From Clostridia bacterium (GTDB lineage: Bacteria > Bacillota > Clostridia > Oscillospirales > Acutalibacteraceae): a stretch of DNA of 33,488 bases. The notes below the pieces were generated by a model. That model was given only the letters and a program-made list of their open reading frames with translations. It ran no database searches and was not told where the DNA came from. The stretch is taken from assembly GCA_017531385.1 (NCBI GenBank), contig JAFXLD010000045.1, positions 1 through 33,488 of the forward strand. The letters run 5' to 3'. The translations under genes and the position numbers were made by a program. Within the stretch, counting starts at the first letter, position 1. Each line of letters begins with the position of its first letter. Positions 15,951 through 24,768 of the stretch are shown here, piece after piece.

Positions 15951-18143
15951 GTGGGCGAAATAACGGGAAAAAGATTATACGCTGAATTCAGAATAAAAAT
16001 TGAAAAAGTATTCACTCCCGAAAATGTTGCAGTTATTGACAAGGCTTTTGAACTGGCAAACGAAGCACACGGTGAACAGAAAAGAAAATCGGGCGAACCA
16101 TATATAATTCACCCGATGGCAGTTGCAACAATTCTGCTTGATGAACTGGGAATGGATATGCCCTCAATTGCTGCTGCACTTCTTCATGATGTCGTTGAAG
16201 ATACTCAGTATGAACTCAGTGATATAAAAGAGCTTTTCGGTGATGAAATTGCTCAGCTTGTTGACGGTGTAACAAAAATCAGCCGTATGAACATTTCAAG
16301 CCGTGAGGAACAGCAGGCAGAAACCCTTCGAAAAATGCTCATTGCCATGTCGCAGGATATCAGAGTTATTATCATAAAGCTTTCAGACCGTGTTCATAAC
16401 ATGAGAACACTGCAGTATGTTCCCGAAGAAAAACGAAGAATGACGGCAAAGGAAACTCTTGAAATCTATGCTCCGATTGCTCATCGTCTTGGTATCAGAG
16501 CTTTTAAAGAGGAACTTGAAGACAGAGCTATCAGTTTCCTTGATCCTGTTGCATACCATGATATCGAAGAAAAACTTGAGGTTCAGAGCACTCAGCGTCA
16601 GGAATTCCTTGAACAGATAAAATCAAAAATCACAGAGCGTGTTCAGGAAACAGTCAAAGATGCAAGAGTTGACGGCAGAGTCAAGAGCGTTCACGGTATT
16701 TACAGAAAAATGTTCATCGGCGGAAAAAATTTCGATGAAATTTATGATATCTACGCAGTCAGAATTATAGTTGATACTGTTATAGACTGTTATAACTGTC
16801 TTGGTATCGTGCATGATATGTACCACTCAATACCAGGAAGATTCAAGGATTATATTTCAACCCCCAAGCCCAATATGTATCAGTCACTGCATACAACGCT
16901 TATCGGCACAGAGGGCATCCCCTTTGAAGTTCAGATAAGAACATGGGAAATGCACCGTAACGCCGAATACGGTATCGCAGCACACTGGAAATACAAAATG
17001 GGCAGAAGTGACAGAGATGTTGACAACCGTCTTGTCTGGATAAGACAGATGCTTGAAAGTCAGCAGGAATCAGGCAATGCAGGAGATATTGTTCAGGATA
17101 TCAAGAGTGATCTTGCTCCTGAAGAAGTTTTTGTTCTCACACCCAAAGGTTCTGTAATATGTCTTCCTCTGGGAGCTACGGTCATCGACTTTGCTTATGC
17201 CATTCATTCAGCAGTCGGCAATAAAATGACTGGCGCTAAGGTAAACGGAAGAATCGTTCCGATTGATTACACCGTAAAAACAGGTGAAATCGTAGAAATC
17301 CTTACATCGTCACAGCAAGGAAAAGGCCCCAGCCGTGACTGGCTTAAAATCGTCAGAACAAGTGCAGCAAGAACAAAAATAAGATCATGGTTCAAAAAAG
17401 AAAAGCGTGATGAAAACATCGTTGCAGGTAAAGCTGAGTTTGAAAGAGAACTTCGTAAGAGCAATATAAGACTCACCGATGAAAATATGCAGAAACTCAC
17501 CGAAATTCTTGCTGAAAAACACAGACAGAATTCAGTTGACGATTTTTATGCAGCTATCGGTTACGGCGGAATCAGCATAACAAAAATAATGCCTCAGATA
17601 CGTGATGAAGTTGCAAAATTCCAGGCTTCAGAACAGCCAAAAACTGTTGAACTCAAAATTACCAAGCCAAAGCAATCCGGTGGTGAAGGTGTTATTGTTG
17701 AGGGAATAGACAACTGCCTTGTGAAGCTTTCCAAGTGTTGCAGTCCCATTCCGGGAGATGATATCATCGGCTTTATCACACGAGGACACGGCGTTTCCGT
17801 TCATAAGAGAGATTGTCCGAATGTCCCTGATAATATTTTTGCAAGTCCCGAGCCTGAAAGATGGATAAATGTATTCTGGGAGGATACGGGTGACAAGGAA
17901 GGTTTCAATGCAACACTTGTCATTTCCTGTATGGACAGAATATCAATGCTGGCGGATATTTCGGTGGCGCTTGCAAATATGCACGTTATGATTCACAACG
18001 TAAATGCAAGAACAACAAAAGACGGTTCACAGCATCTTATTTATATGACAATTGCCGTCAATAATTCCGAACACCTAAAAAGTATCACAGCAAGGCTTAT
18101 GAAAATCAACGGCGTTCTGACAGTTGAGCGTACAAATTCATAA
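15951..18143 (+). CDS. relA: Bifunctional (p)ppGpp synthetase/hydrolase, Rel family
   Basis: 730 residues starting at GTG, with GAGGAGG 8 bases upstream (an overlapping ATG at 15949 is out of frame). The hydrolase domain has an intact HD motif, LLHDVVEDT (His79-Asp80, Glu83-Asp84), so degradation should be active. The synthetase domain (about 200-340) contains IYDIYAVRIIVD and YQSLHTTLIG. A TGS domain (about 385-445; VFVLTPKGSVICLPLGAT), a zinc-finger-like region with CLVKLSKCCSPIPGD, and a C-terminal ACT domain (about 655-730) complete the long Rel architecture. It controls the stringent response on ribosomes with uncharged tRNA. It sits between recJ and a pspC-dtd pair. Confidence 0.96.
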   Translation: MGEITGKRLYAEFRIKIEKVFTPENVAVIDKAFELANEAHGEQKRKSGEPYIIHPMAVATILLDELGMDMPSIAAALLHDVVEDTQYELSDIKELFGDEIAQLVDGVTKISRMNISSREEQQAETLRKMLIAMSQDIRVIIIKLSDRVHNMRTLQYVPEEKRRMTAKETLEIYAPIAHRLGIRAFKEELEDRAISFLDPVAYHDIEEKLEVQSTQRQEFLEQIKSKITERVQETVKDARVDGRVKSVHGIYRKMFIGGKNFDEIYDIYAVRIIVDTVIDCYNCLGIVHDMYHSIPGRFKDYISTPKPNMYQSLHTTLIGTEGIPFEVQIRTWEMHRNAEYGIAAHWKYKMGRSDRDVDNRLVWIRQMLESQQESGNAGDIVQDIKSDLAPEEVFVLTPKGSVICLPLGATVIDFAYAIHSAVGNKMTGAKVNGRIVPIDYTVKTGEIVEILTSSQQGKGPSRDWLKIVRTSAARTKIRSWFKKEKRDENIVAGKAEFERELRKSNIRLTDENMQKLTEILAEKHRQNSVDDFYAAIGYGGISITKIMPQIRDEVAKFQASEQPKTVELKITKPKQSGGEGVIVEGIDNCLVKLSKCCSPIPGDDIIGFITRGHGVSVHKRDCPNVPDNIFASPEPERWINVFWEDTGDKEGFNATLVISCMDRISMLADISVALANMHVMIHNVNARTTKDGSQHLIYMTIAVNNSEHLKSITARLMKINGVLTVERTNS

Positions 18144-18160
18144 TAAAAGGAGAAATTGAT

Positions 18161-18439
18161 ATGGAGAAAAAATTATATCGTTCAAACACAGATAAAAAGA
18201 TCGCAGGCGTATGCGGCGGTATTGCAGAATATCTTAAAATTGATTCAACTATTATAAGACTTTTACTTGTTGTTTTTTGTCTTATGGGCGGTGCAGGGGT
18301 ACTCCTGTATATTATTGCCTGGCTTGTTATACCCGAAAGACCTGATAATAATTTTGATTATTACCATAATAACGGAAATCCTTATAATAATGAAAATCCG
18401 TATAATAACGGTAATCAGAATAACGGTGGCAATCAATGA
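18161..18439 (+). CDS. PspC-domain small membrane protein with Asn-rich tail
   Basis: 92 residues with AAGGAG upstream. The PspC domain covers about 1-60: KKLYRSNTDKKIAGVCGGIAEYL, then one hydrophobic helix (about 31-55) ending IAWLVIPE. The last 30 residues are a low-complexity, Asn/Tyr/Gly-rich tail with repeated NPYNN, encoded by short imperfect DNA repeats. PspC proteins in Firmicutes are small envelope-stress-related membrane proteins; the exact role here is unknown. The stop overlaps the dtd start (ATGA), so translation is coupled. Its position inside the rel-dtd block is unusual. Confidence 0.85.
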   Translation: MEKKLYRSNTDKKIAGVCGGIAEYLKIDSTIIRLLLVVFCLMGGAGVLLYIIAWLVIPERPDNNFDYYHNNGNPYNNENPYNNGNQNNGGNQ

Positions 18440-18897
18440 AAGCAGTAATTCAGAGAGTAAAATCATCATCAGTCAGGGTTGACGGTGAAATTGTCGGACA
18501 AGTGGGGCATGGATATCTTGTTCTTCTCGGTGTTATGGATGGTGACACAAAGGCTCATGCTGAAATGATGGCAAACAAGACTTCGGCACTGCGTATTTTT
18601 TGTGATGAAGATGACAAAATGAACAAGTCAATTCTTGATATTGACGGTGAAATTCTTGTTGTATCGCAGTTTACCCTTTGTGCAGATGTGAAAAAAGGTA
18701 ACAGACCTTCATTTGCAGCTTCTGCAGCACCCGATATTGCAAATGAACTGTACGAATATTATATGGAATGTCTTAAGAAAAACGGCGTCAGAAAGGTCGA
18801 ACACGGTATTTTTGCGGCAGAAATGGAAGTTTCCATCGTCAATGACGGCCCCGTTACAATTCTTTACGACACGGATATATGGAAAGTCAAACAATAA
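18436..18897 (+). CDS. dtd: D-aminoacyl-tRNA deacylase
   Basis: 153 residues, the standard length. Family signatures are MKAVIQRVKSSSVRVDG at the N-terminus, the SQFTL catalytic motif (VVSQFTLCAD) and the NxGPVTI motif (VNDGPVTILYDTD), which together form the cross-subunit active site. The enzyme recycles D-aminoacyl- and mischarged glycyl-tRNAs. It starts inside the pspC stop (ATGA overlap). The last two sense codons and the stop (AAA CAA TAA) are part of the terminal sequence of the repeat element that begins at 18889, so that element sets the end of the protein. Confidence 0.95.
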   Translation: MKAVIQRVKSSSVRVDGEIVGQVGHGYLVLLGVMDGDTKAHAEMMANKTSALRIFCDEDDKMNKSILDIDGEILVVSQFTLCADVKKGNRPSFAASAAPDIANELYEYYMECLKKNGVRKVEHGIFAAEMEVSIVNDGPVTILYDTDIWKVKQ

Positions 18898-19078
18898 TTT
18901 ATCGGGCTGTGCCCGATAAATTATTGTGGTGAGAAGTGAGGAGTGAGAAGTGAGGAGTTTCGGAAGGGGCAAGCCCCTTAAACCCCATTATATAGAGCGT
19001 AGCGGAACAAGTGCGTAGCACTTCCGACACTCCTAACTCCTAACTTCTAACTCCTAATTCTTTACTAAATTATTGTTT
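18889..19078. repeat. Intergenic heptad-arm element, copy 2 (GTGAGGA/AACTCCT subtype), inside an operon
   Basis: AAACAATAATTTATCG at 18889-18904 starts the element; the right end (19066-19078, TAAATTATTGTTT) has lost the CGA. The left end forms a perfect 17-bp hairpin (18891-18907 with 18911-18927, loop TGT). Four left heptads alternate GTGAGAA and GTGAGGA (18929-18956). Next come a GGGG/CCCC hairpin (18964-18979), the hairpin AAGTGC/GCACTT (19009-19023) and five right heptads of AACTCCT type (19028-19062). The left and right heptads are roughly complementary, so the whole element can fold back on itself. It lies between dtd and the MBL hydrolase and must be transcribed if they share a message. 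Confidence 0.88.
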
Positions 19079-19091
19079 CCCGGTGAAATTT

Positions 19092-19730
19092 ATGATAATA
19101 AAAACCATTCCCCTTGGTCCCATTGAAGCCAATACTTATATCGTCATTGACGAAGAAAGCGGCAGTACCGCTGTCATTGATGCAGGTGATTGCAACAAAA
19201 AGCTTCTTTCTGAGCTTAGTGATGACAGAATAAAAAAAATTGAATATATTCTTCTCACACACGGTCATTTTGACCATATAGACGGTGTGGCTGAGCTTAA
19301 AAAACATTTTCCTGATGCAAAAATTGCAATACACGATTTTGATGCACCTTGTCTCGGGGATGATTCGCTGTCCCTTGCAAGAGGTTTCGGCCGTTTGTTC
19401 AACAAAAAAGTGAACGCGGATATCATTCTTCATGACGGTGATATCCTCCCGTTCGGAAATAATGAAATAGAAGTAATTCACACACCCGGTCACACAAAAG
19501 GCGGTGCCACTTATAAAATTGACGACTGTCTTTTTACGGGTGATACGCTGTTTTATCTTTCCATCGGCAGAACAGATTTCCCCGGTGGCAGTTATGATGT
19601 TCTGAATGATTCTGTGATGCGTCTTTTTGATATGGATGGTGAGTTTACCGTTTATCCCGGGCATGACAGACAGACATCACTCGATTTTGAAAGACAACAT
19701 AACAGATTTGTAAGGTGGAAAAACAGATGA
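19092..19730 (+). CDS. Metallo-beta-lactamase-fold hydrolase (glyoxalase II-like)
   Basis: 212 residues from the ATG at 19092, preceded by GGTGA; the GTG at 19083 lacks a site and directly abuts the repeat element. Metal-binding motifs are complete: THGHFDHIDG (His57, His59, Asp61, His62), HTPGHTKGG, FTGDTLF and YPGHD. This is the short YqgX/GloB-like group of thioester hydrolases; the substrate is unknown. The gene is commonly found next to dtd and hemZ in clostridia. Its stop overlaps the hemZ start (ATGA), which implies coupling. Confidence 0.9.
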   Translation: MIIKTIPLGPIEANTYIVIDEESGSTAVIDAGDCNKKLLSELSDDRIKKIEYILLTHGHFDHIDGVAELKKHFPDAKIAIHDFDAPCLGDDSLSLARGFGRLFNKKVNADIILHDGDILPFGNNEIEVIHTPGHTKGGATYKIDDCLFTGDTLFYLSIGRTDFPGGSYDVLNDSVMRLFDMDGEFTVYPGHDRQTSLDFERQHNRFVRWKNR

Positions 19731-21181
19731 TTCTTTCCTTCACAGGTCATAATTTCAGGTATGAAACCGAAAATGTCATAAGAATATTTTTCCCTCTTGA
19801 AAAGATTACCGTAACCGATGAAATGCCCGAAACTCAGGAAAACCATGTCTTTACATACATGAAAAACGGCATCATCGGTTGTGAAGTTTTTATTTCAGGC
19901 AAAGAGGAAAAAAGAGAGCAATCAATATTAAACAAAACAGACAAAGACGCTGAGCTTATTCTGGCACAGCTTTTATACGATATATTAACTTCCATGACAG
20001 GTTTAACACCGCCGTGGGGTATTCTTACGGGTGTAAGACCGTCAAAGCTTCTGAGAAATCTAATTGCCGAAAACGGTGAAACTGAGGCTGTTGATTATTT
20101 CAGAAATCAGCTTTATGTAACCGATAAAAAAACAGACCTTGCTCTTTCCGTTGCAAAGGCAGAGGACAGAATTATTGCTTTGTCGGGTGAAAAATCATAT
20201 TCGCTTTATGTTTCCATTCCGTTTTGCCCCACAAGATGTTCATATTGTTCGTTTGTTTCTCATTCCGTTGCACAGGCAAAAAAACTCATTCCTGATTATG
20301 TAAAACTCCTTTGCAAAGAGATTGCAGATATCTCAAAAATCGCGTCTGATCTCGGTTTGAAGCTCGAAACAATATATTTCGGCGGAGGTACTCCCACTTC
20401 TTTAGGTGAGGAAGATCTGAAAGCCGTTACAGACGCAGTCAGGGCAAACTTTGATGTGACAAGTGTCCGTGAATACACTATTGAAGCAGGCAGACCTGAC
20501 ACCTTAAACAAAGAAAAACTCTCAATCATGAAAAATGCAGGTGTTTCGAGAATCAGCATAAATCCCCAGACTTTCAATGCTCAGGTGCTCCAAAATATCG
20601 GCAGAAAACATTCTCCCGAAATGACCGTTGAAGCCTTTAATATGGCAAGAGAAACAGGTTTTGATAATATCAATATGGACTTTATCGCAGGACTTCCGGG
20701 TGATACATACGAAAGCTTTAAAAACAGCATTGACAAGGCTGTAAACCTTTCTCCCGAAAACATAACGGTTCACACTCTTGCACTCAAACGTGCCGCAAAT
20801 ATCGTGACACAGGGTGAAACCGATTCTGTTTACAGCGAAACTGCAAAAATGATTGACTATTCAAATCTGGCTCTTTATAATAACGGTTATTTCCCTTATT
20901 ATATGTACCGTCAGAGCAAGACTGTCGGCAATAACGAAAATGTGGGCTGGAGCAAAGAGGGCAGAGAATGCCTTTACAATATTTATATGATGGAGGAGAT
21001 ACACACCGTTCTTGCGGCAGGCGGCGGAGCTGTTACAAAGCTGAAATCTCCCTATGAAAACAAAATCGACCGCATTTTTAATTTTAAATATCCGTATGAA
21101 TATATCAGCCGTTTCGATGAGCAGTCAGAACGCAAAAAACATATATATAACTTTTATGAGATGATAAAAAGTGGAAATTAA
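19727..21181 (+). CDS. hemZ: HemZ-type radical SAM coproporphyrinogen dehydrogenase-like protein
   Basis: 484 residues from the ATG at 19727, with AAGGTGG 8 bases upstream. The GTG at 19715 is rejected because this site would overlap it. A HemZ-specific N-terminal region (1-155) includes PPWGILTGVRPSKL. The radical SAM core has YVSIPFCPTRCSYCSF, with the [4Fe-4S]-binding cysteines C167, C171 and C174, then YFGGGTPTSL, EAGRPDTL and MDFIAGLPGDT. Related enzymes act in anaerobic haem synthesis, but HemZ in many clostridia lacks a full haem pathway around it and its true substrate is unclear. It overlaps both neighbours. Confidence 0.92.
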   Translation: MILSFTGHNFRYETENVIRIFFPLEKITVTDEMPETQENHVFTYMKNGIIGCEVFISGKEEKREQSILNKTDKDAELILAQLLYDILTSMTGLTPPWGILTGVRPSKLLRNLIAENGETEAVDYFRNQLYVTDKKTDLALSVAKAEDRIIALSGEKSYSLYVSIPFCPTRCSYCSFVSHSVAQAKKLIPDYVKLLCKEIADISKIASDLGLKLETIYFGGGTPTSLGEEDLKAVTDAVRANFDVTSVREYTIEAGRPDTLNKEKLSIMKNAGVSRISINPQTFNAQVLQNIGRKHSPEMTVEAFNMARETGFDNINMDFIAGLPGDTYESFKNSIDKAVNLSPENITVHTLALKRAANIVTQGETDSVYSETAKMIDYSNLALYNNGYFPYYMYRQSKTVGNNENVGWSKEGRECLYNIYMMEEIHTVLAAGGGAVTKLKSPYENKIDRIFNFKYPYEYISRFDEQSERKKHIYNFYEMIKSGN

Positions 21182-22136
21182 AAAAGAATTTATCTATGAA
21201 AAAATAGAAAATGTACCCTCATGTCATGCTTCAACTGTTTTGCCTCTTCCCGACGGAAAGATTATGGTTGCGTGGTTTGCAGGTGAGCATGAAAGTAATG
21301 ACAATGTGAGAATATGGTATTCCGTAAAAGAAAACGGAGTATGGTCAACTCCTGAAAAAATATATTCTGCAGAAAATCTGCCTCATTGGAATCCCGTGCT
21401 TGACCTGAGAAATGACGGAACAATCAGGCTCTACTATAAAAAAGGCAAAAAAATAAAAAGCTGGGTAACATGGTTTACCGATACGGCAGACTGCGGAAAA
21501 ACATGGACAAAGCCGAAAGAGCTTGTAAAAAATGATACTTCAGGCGGCAGAGGACCTGTTAAAAATAAATGTATACGCACTTCCGAAGGATTGCTTCTTG
21601 CACCTGCCTCATCAGAAGTCACAAAACAACTCTGGCGGTGCTTTATTGATGCGTCTTTTGATGACGGTGACACATGGATTAAATGCGATTATATCGTAAG
21701 ACCGAGGAAGAATTTCGGTCTTGTCCGAATGATTCAGCCCACACTCTGGGAAGATGATGAGGGGAATATCCTTGCACTTATGAGAACAGATAAAGGCAGA
21801 ATTTATAAAAGTATTTCAGTTGATGGCGGACTTAAATGGTCAAAGGCTGAAAGAACTGAAATCCCCAATAATAACAGCGGAATTGACTGTGTAAGAGTCC
21901 CCGACGGAAGAATTTTTCTTGTGTATAATAATGTTGAGGAAAACTGGGGTGGCCGTTCACCTCTTAATCTTGCCGTGTCCTATGATAACGGAGAAACATT
22001 CAGGGATATCTGTGAGCTCGAAAATCAGAAAGGCGGAGAATTTTCTTACCCTGCAATAACATATTATAATAACAAACTTCATATCGCATATACATATAAA
22101 AGAAAACAGATAATGTACTGTGAAACTGAAATCTGA
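21171..22136 (+). CDS. Sialidase-like (BNR) six-bladed beta-propeller, cytoplasmic
   Basis: 321 residues from GTG, overlapping the hemZ stop by 11 bases. The N-terminal motif CHASTVLPLPDGKIMVAWF is typical of the BNR_2 sialidase/neuraminidase-like family. Degenerate Asp-boxes recur: TADCGKTW, SFDDGDTW, SVDGGLKW and SYDNGETF. There is no signal peptide or carbohydrate-binding module, so it is probably intracellular. True sialidase activity is not assured, because this family also includes proteins of other or unknown glycoside specificity. It lies at the end of the hemZ run, with the SpoVB-like flippase 18 bases downstream. Confidence 0.8.
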   Translation: MEIKKEFIYEKIENVPSCHASTVLPLPDGKIMVAWFAGEHESNDNVRIWYSVKENGVWSTPEKIYSAENLPHWNPVLDLRNDGTIRLYYKKGKKIKSWVTWFTDTADCGKTWTKPKELVKNDTSGGRGPVKNKCIRTSEGLLLAPASSEVTKQLWRCFIDASFDDGDTWIKCDYIVRPRKNFGLVRMIQPTLWEDDEGNILALMRTDKGRIYKSISVDGGLKWSKAERTEIPNNNSGIDCVRVPDGRIFLVYNNVEENWGGRSPLNLAVSYDNGETFRDICELENQKGGEFSYPAITYYNNKLHIAYTYKRKQIMYCETEI

Positions 22137-22154
22137 AAGGACGGATAACCCGTA

Positions 22155-23927
22155 ATGGCAGGACGAAAAAAACAATCGTTGCTGAACGGCGCTCTGGTGC
22201 TTGTGTTGGCAACTGCATTTGTCGAAGTTATCGGCGTTTTATATAAAATACCTCTGACGGAGCTTATCGGCACCATGGGCAGAGGCTATACGGGTACTGC
22301 TTTTAATATCTATATTCCCGTGTATAACATCGCAATGGCAGGACTTCCCGTTGCTATATCAAAGCTGGTTGCGCAGAGTGTTGCCGAGGGACATTTCAAT
22401 AATGTAAAGAAAATATTCAGAATTGCATTCTGGCTGTTCTTTGCGGCAGGTGCAATCGGTACTGTTGTTTTGCTTATCCTTGCGTACCCTTATGCAAAGT
22501 CAATGAAGGCCATGGAATCACTGCCTTCCATATTCATGATAGCCCCCGCTGTTTTTGTCTGCTGTGTCATGGCTACATACAGAGGTTATTACTCGGGACT
22601 GCGCAATCAGAATCCCTCTGCTGTTTCGCAGATGTTTGAGGTTGTGGGCAAGCTCGGATTCGGTCTCGGACTTGCATATGTTGTACAGCGTTACGGTATG
22701 AGCTGTTTTGAACAGGGATCGCCTGTTTTCGGTGTTGAATGTGCAACTCAGTCCGAAGCAGTTATGGCTCTGACTCCCTATGCTGCAGCCGCATCAATTT
22801 TCGGTGTTACAATGGGTGCTGTATGTTCGCTGTTGTTCCTTGTTATAAGACATAAAATTGTCGGCGATAAAATCACTCCCGAAGAGCTGGCATCATCTCC
22901 CAAGGCTGATACAGGTAAAAATATAGCAAAACTCATGTTTGCGATTGCTGTTCCTGTTGTTGTCAGCACACTTGTAATGAACATAACAAATCTCATTGAC
23001 TCATGGGCAATACAGTACAGACTTCAGTACGCAATCGACTCGAATCTTCCCGTTATTTCAAAAATGTATGAGGAAGCGTTGTCAGTTGCAGATAAAATGA
23101 CAAACGTACAGCTTAAATCATATCTTTACGGAGCTTATGAAATTGCACTTGATTTCAGAAATCTTGTGCCCACCATAACAACGACGCTCGGCATGAGTGC
23201 CATTCCCGTTCTTGCAGAGGCATGGACACTCAAAAACAAACTGATGATCCGTTCATCAATCGAATCTGTTATGCGTGTTGCGATGCTTATTTCACTTCCG
23301 ACAGGTATCGGCATGGCGATACTTTCAAGAGATCTTCTCAACATCATGTACGGTATGTCGGACAGCATCAGCATTTCTGCAACAGTTATGACACTTTACG
23401 GATGTTTTACATTCATTATGGCTGCTGCACAGCCTCTTATCAATATGCTGCAGGCCATCGGCAGAGCAGATATCCCCATGAAATCTGTTTCGATAGCGGC
23501 TGTTGTAAAAGTTGTGATAAACTTTATTCTTATCGGTATTCCGGGTATAAATATCATGGGTGCTATCATCGGCACATTCTGTTTCTATCTGATTACCGTA
23601 AGTGTAAACATCAATGCTCTTATCAAGGAAACCGGAGTGAAACTTAATTATAAATCCGTGTTCTTCAAACCTCTTTTTTGTTCTTTGATGTGCGGTCTTG
23701 CGGCATGGGCAACAACAGGTCTCTGCAAAAACTTTATGCCTGTTTTTGAGTGCGGTTCAAGGGTTTCAAATAATACTGTTTCTGCAATAATCGGCATCTT
23801 CGCAGCCGTGCTTGTATATGTTCTTGCACTGCTTTTTACAAAAACAATAGTAAAAGATGATGTAAAAATGCTTCCAAAGGGAGAAAAAATCTGCAAAATA
23901 CTTGAAAAATATGACCTGATAGGGTAA
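22155..23927 (+). CDS. SpoVB-like polysaccharide/lipid flippase (MOP superfamily)
   Basis: 590 residues with about 14 hydrophobic segments. The N-terminus has GALVLVLATAFVEVIGVLYK followed by the IGTMGRGYTGTAFNIYIPVY and AGLPVAISKLVA motifs of the SpoVB/MurJ-like exporters. In Bacillus, relatives flip lipid-linked cell-wall precursors (SpoVB in the spore cortex; YabM next to mazG). The gene precedes mazG by 52 bases, reproducing the yabM-yabN order, which favours a YabM/SpoVB assignment. The exact lipid substrate cannot be told from sequence. Confidence 0.88.
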   Translation: MAGRKKQSLLNGALVLVLATAFVEVIGVLYKIPLTELIGTMGRGYTGTAFNIYIPVYNIAMAGLPVAISKLVAQSVAEGHFNNVKKIFRIAFWLFFAAGAIGTVVLLILAYPYAKSMKAMESLPSIFMIAPAVFVCCVMATYRGYYSGLRNQNPSAVSQMFEVVGKLGFGLGLAYVVQRYGMSCFEQGSPVFGVECATQSEAVMALTPYAAAASIFGVTMGAVCSLLFLVIRHKIVGDKITPEELASSPKADTGKNIAKLMFAIAVPVVVSTLVMNITNLIDSWAIQYRLQYAIDSNLPVISKMYEEALSVADKMTNVQLKSYLYGAYEIALDFRNLVPTITTTLGMSAIPVLAEAWTLKNKLMIRSSIESVMRVAMLISLPTGIGMAILSRDLLNIMYGMSDSISISATVMTLYGCFTFIMAAAQPLINMLQAIGRADIPMKSVSIAAVVKVVINFILIGIPGINIMGAIIGTFCFYLITVSVNINALIKETGVKLNYKSVFFKPLFCSLMCGLAAWATTGLCKNFMPVFECGSRVSNNTVSAIIGIFAAVLVYVLALLFTKTIVKDDVKMLPKGEKICKILEKYDLIG

Positions 23928-23979
23928 TATATATAGGTAAAATGTAGGAAAATGCGAAAAATAAGGCGGAAATTTCAAA

Positions 23980-24708
23980 ATGGCTGTTGACTATAAATTC
24001 AAAGACAAGTATAATATAGAAGATCTGCTTGAGATTATGAAGATTCTCAGAGCTCCCGGAGGATGTCCCTGGGATGCAGAGCAGAATCACGAATCAATAA
24101 AGAAAAATTTTATTGAGGAAACATATGAAGTAGTTGAAGCGATCAATAAGAAGGATACCGAACTGCTGAAAGAAGAGCTTGGCGATGTTATGCTTCAGGT
24201 GGTTTTTCATGCAGCTATGGAAGAGGAAAAAGGCGTGTTTGATTTCAGCGATGTTGCAGACGGTATCTGCAAAAAGCTGATCGAGCGTCATCCCCATGTT
24301 TTCGGTGATATTTCTGTTGAGAATACAGACGAAGTTCTCACAAACTGGGATGCAATAAAACGCAACTCAAAAAAGCAGAAAACAACCACTCAGGCTATGG
24401 ATTCCATTCCAAGGGAATTACCTGCACTCATGAGAGCTGAAAAGCTTCAGTCAAAAGCAGCAAAAGCAGGTGTTGACCTGAAAGAAGATTCTGCAGCTTA
24501 TATTTCGCAGAAAGCATCAGCACTTTCAGCCGGTGTTAATGAAAAAAATCTCGGTGAACTTCTTTTTGCTGTTGTTGCGGCAGCAAGACAGAACGGAATT
24601 GATCCCGAAGATGCGCTTACAAAGATTTCTGATGAATTTCTTTCGGATTTCGGAAAGTATGAAAAAAGCACAGATGAAGAAAAATCATCGGCAGTGCTTT
24701 ATAATTAA
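23980..24708 (+). CDS. mazG: Nucleoside triphosphate pyrophosphohydrolase MazG
   Basis: 242 residues. The first MazG domain carries the diagnostic LRAPGGCPWDAEQNHESI, then EETYEVVEAI (46-55), EELGDVMLQVVFHA (65-78) and RHPHVFGD. The acidic residues of EExxE and ExxD bind Mg2+. The second half has the weaker ELPALMRAEKLQSKAAKAG stretch and a C-terminal copy without all acidic residues. MazG hydrolyses NTPs or aberrant nucleotides to monophosphates. It has an AAGGCGG ribosome binding site and lies between the SpoVB-like gene and hup, the conserved Firmicutes arrangement. Confidence 0.95.
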   Translation: MAVDYKFKDKYNIEDLLEIMKILRAPGGCPWDAEQNHESIKKNFIEETYEVVEAINKKDTELLKEELGDVMLQVVFHAAMEEEKGVFDFSDVADGICKKLIERHPHVFGDISVENTDEVLTNWDAIKRNSKKQKTTTQAMDSIPRELPALMRAEKLQSKAAKAGVDLKEDSAAYISQKASALSAGVNEKNLGELLFAVVAAARQNGIDPEDALTKISDEFLSDFGKYEKSTDEEKSSAVLYN

Positions 24709-24719
24709 TTTGCCAAATA

Positions 24720-24746
24720 TTGCATAAAATAGATTTGGAATATAGA
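24720..24746 (+). promoter_or_regulatory. Possible hup promoter
   Basis: TTGCAT at 24720-24725 and TATAGA at 24741-24746 are separated by 15 bases, somewhat short for a housekeeping promoter. They lie between mazG and the strong AGGAGG site of hup. A separate promoter would fit the high HU level expected. Confidence 0.35.
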
Positions 24747-24768
24747 AAAAAAAGGAGGAAAAAAGATA

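Noticed and set aside
15949-15951. ATG overlapping the relA start
   Set aside because: It is out of frame with the Rel protein; the GTG at 15951 gives the full N-terminus.
18929-19062. CRISPR array from the GTGAGGA/AACTCCT repeats
   Set aside because: The units are 7 bp, contiguous and lack unique spacers; no cas genes are nearby.
19083-19085. GTG start for the MBL hydrolase
   Set aside because: No ribosome binding site precedes it, and it abuts the repeat element; the ATG at 19092 has GGTGA upstream and begins at the conserved family start.
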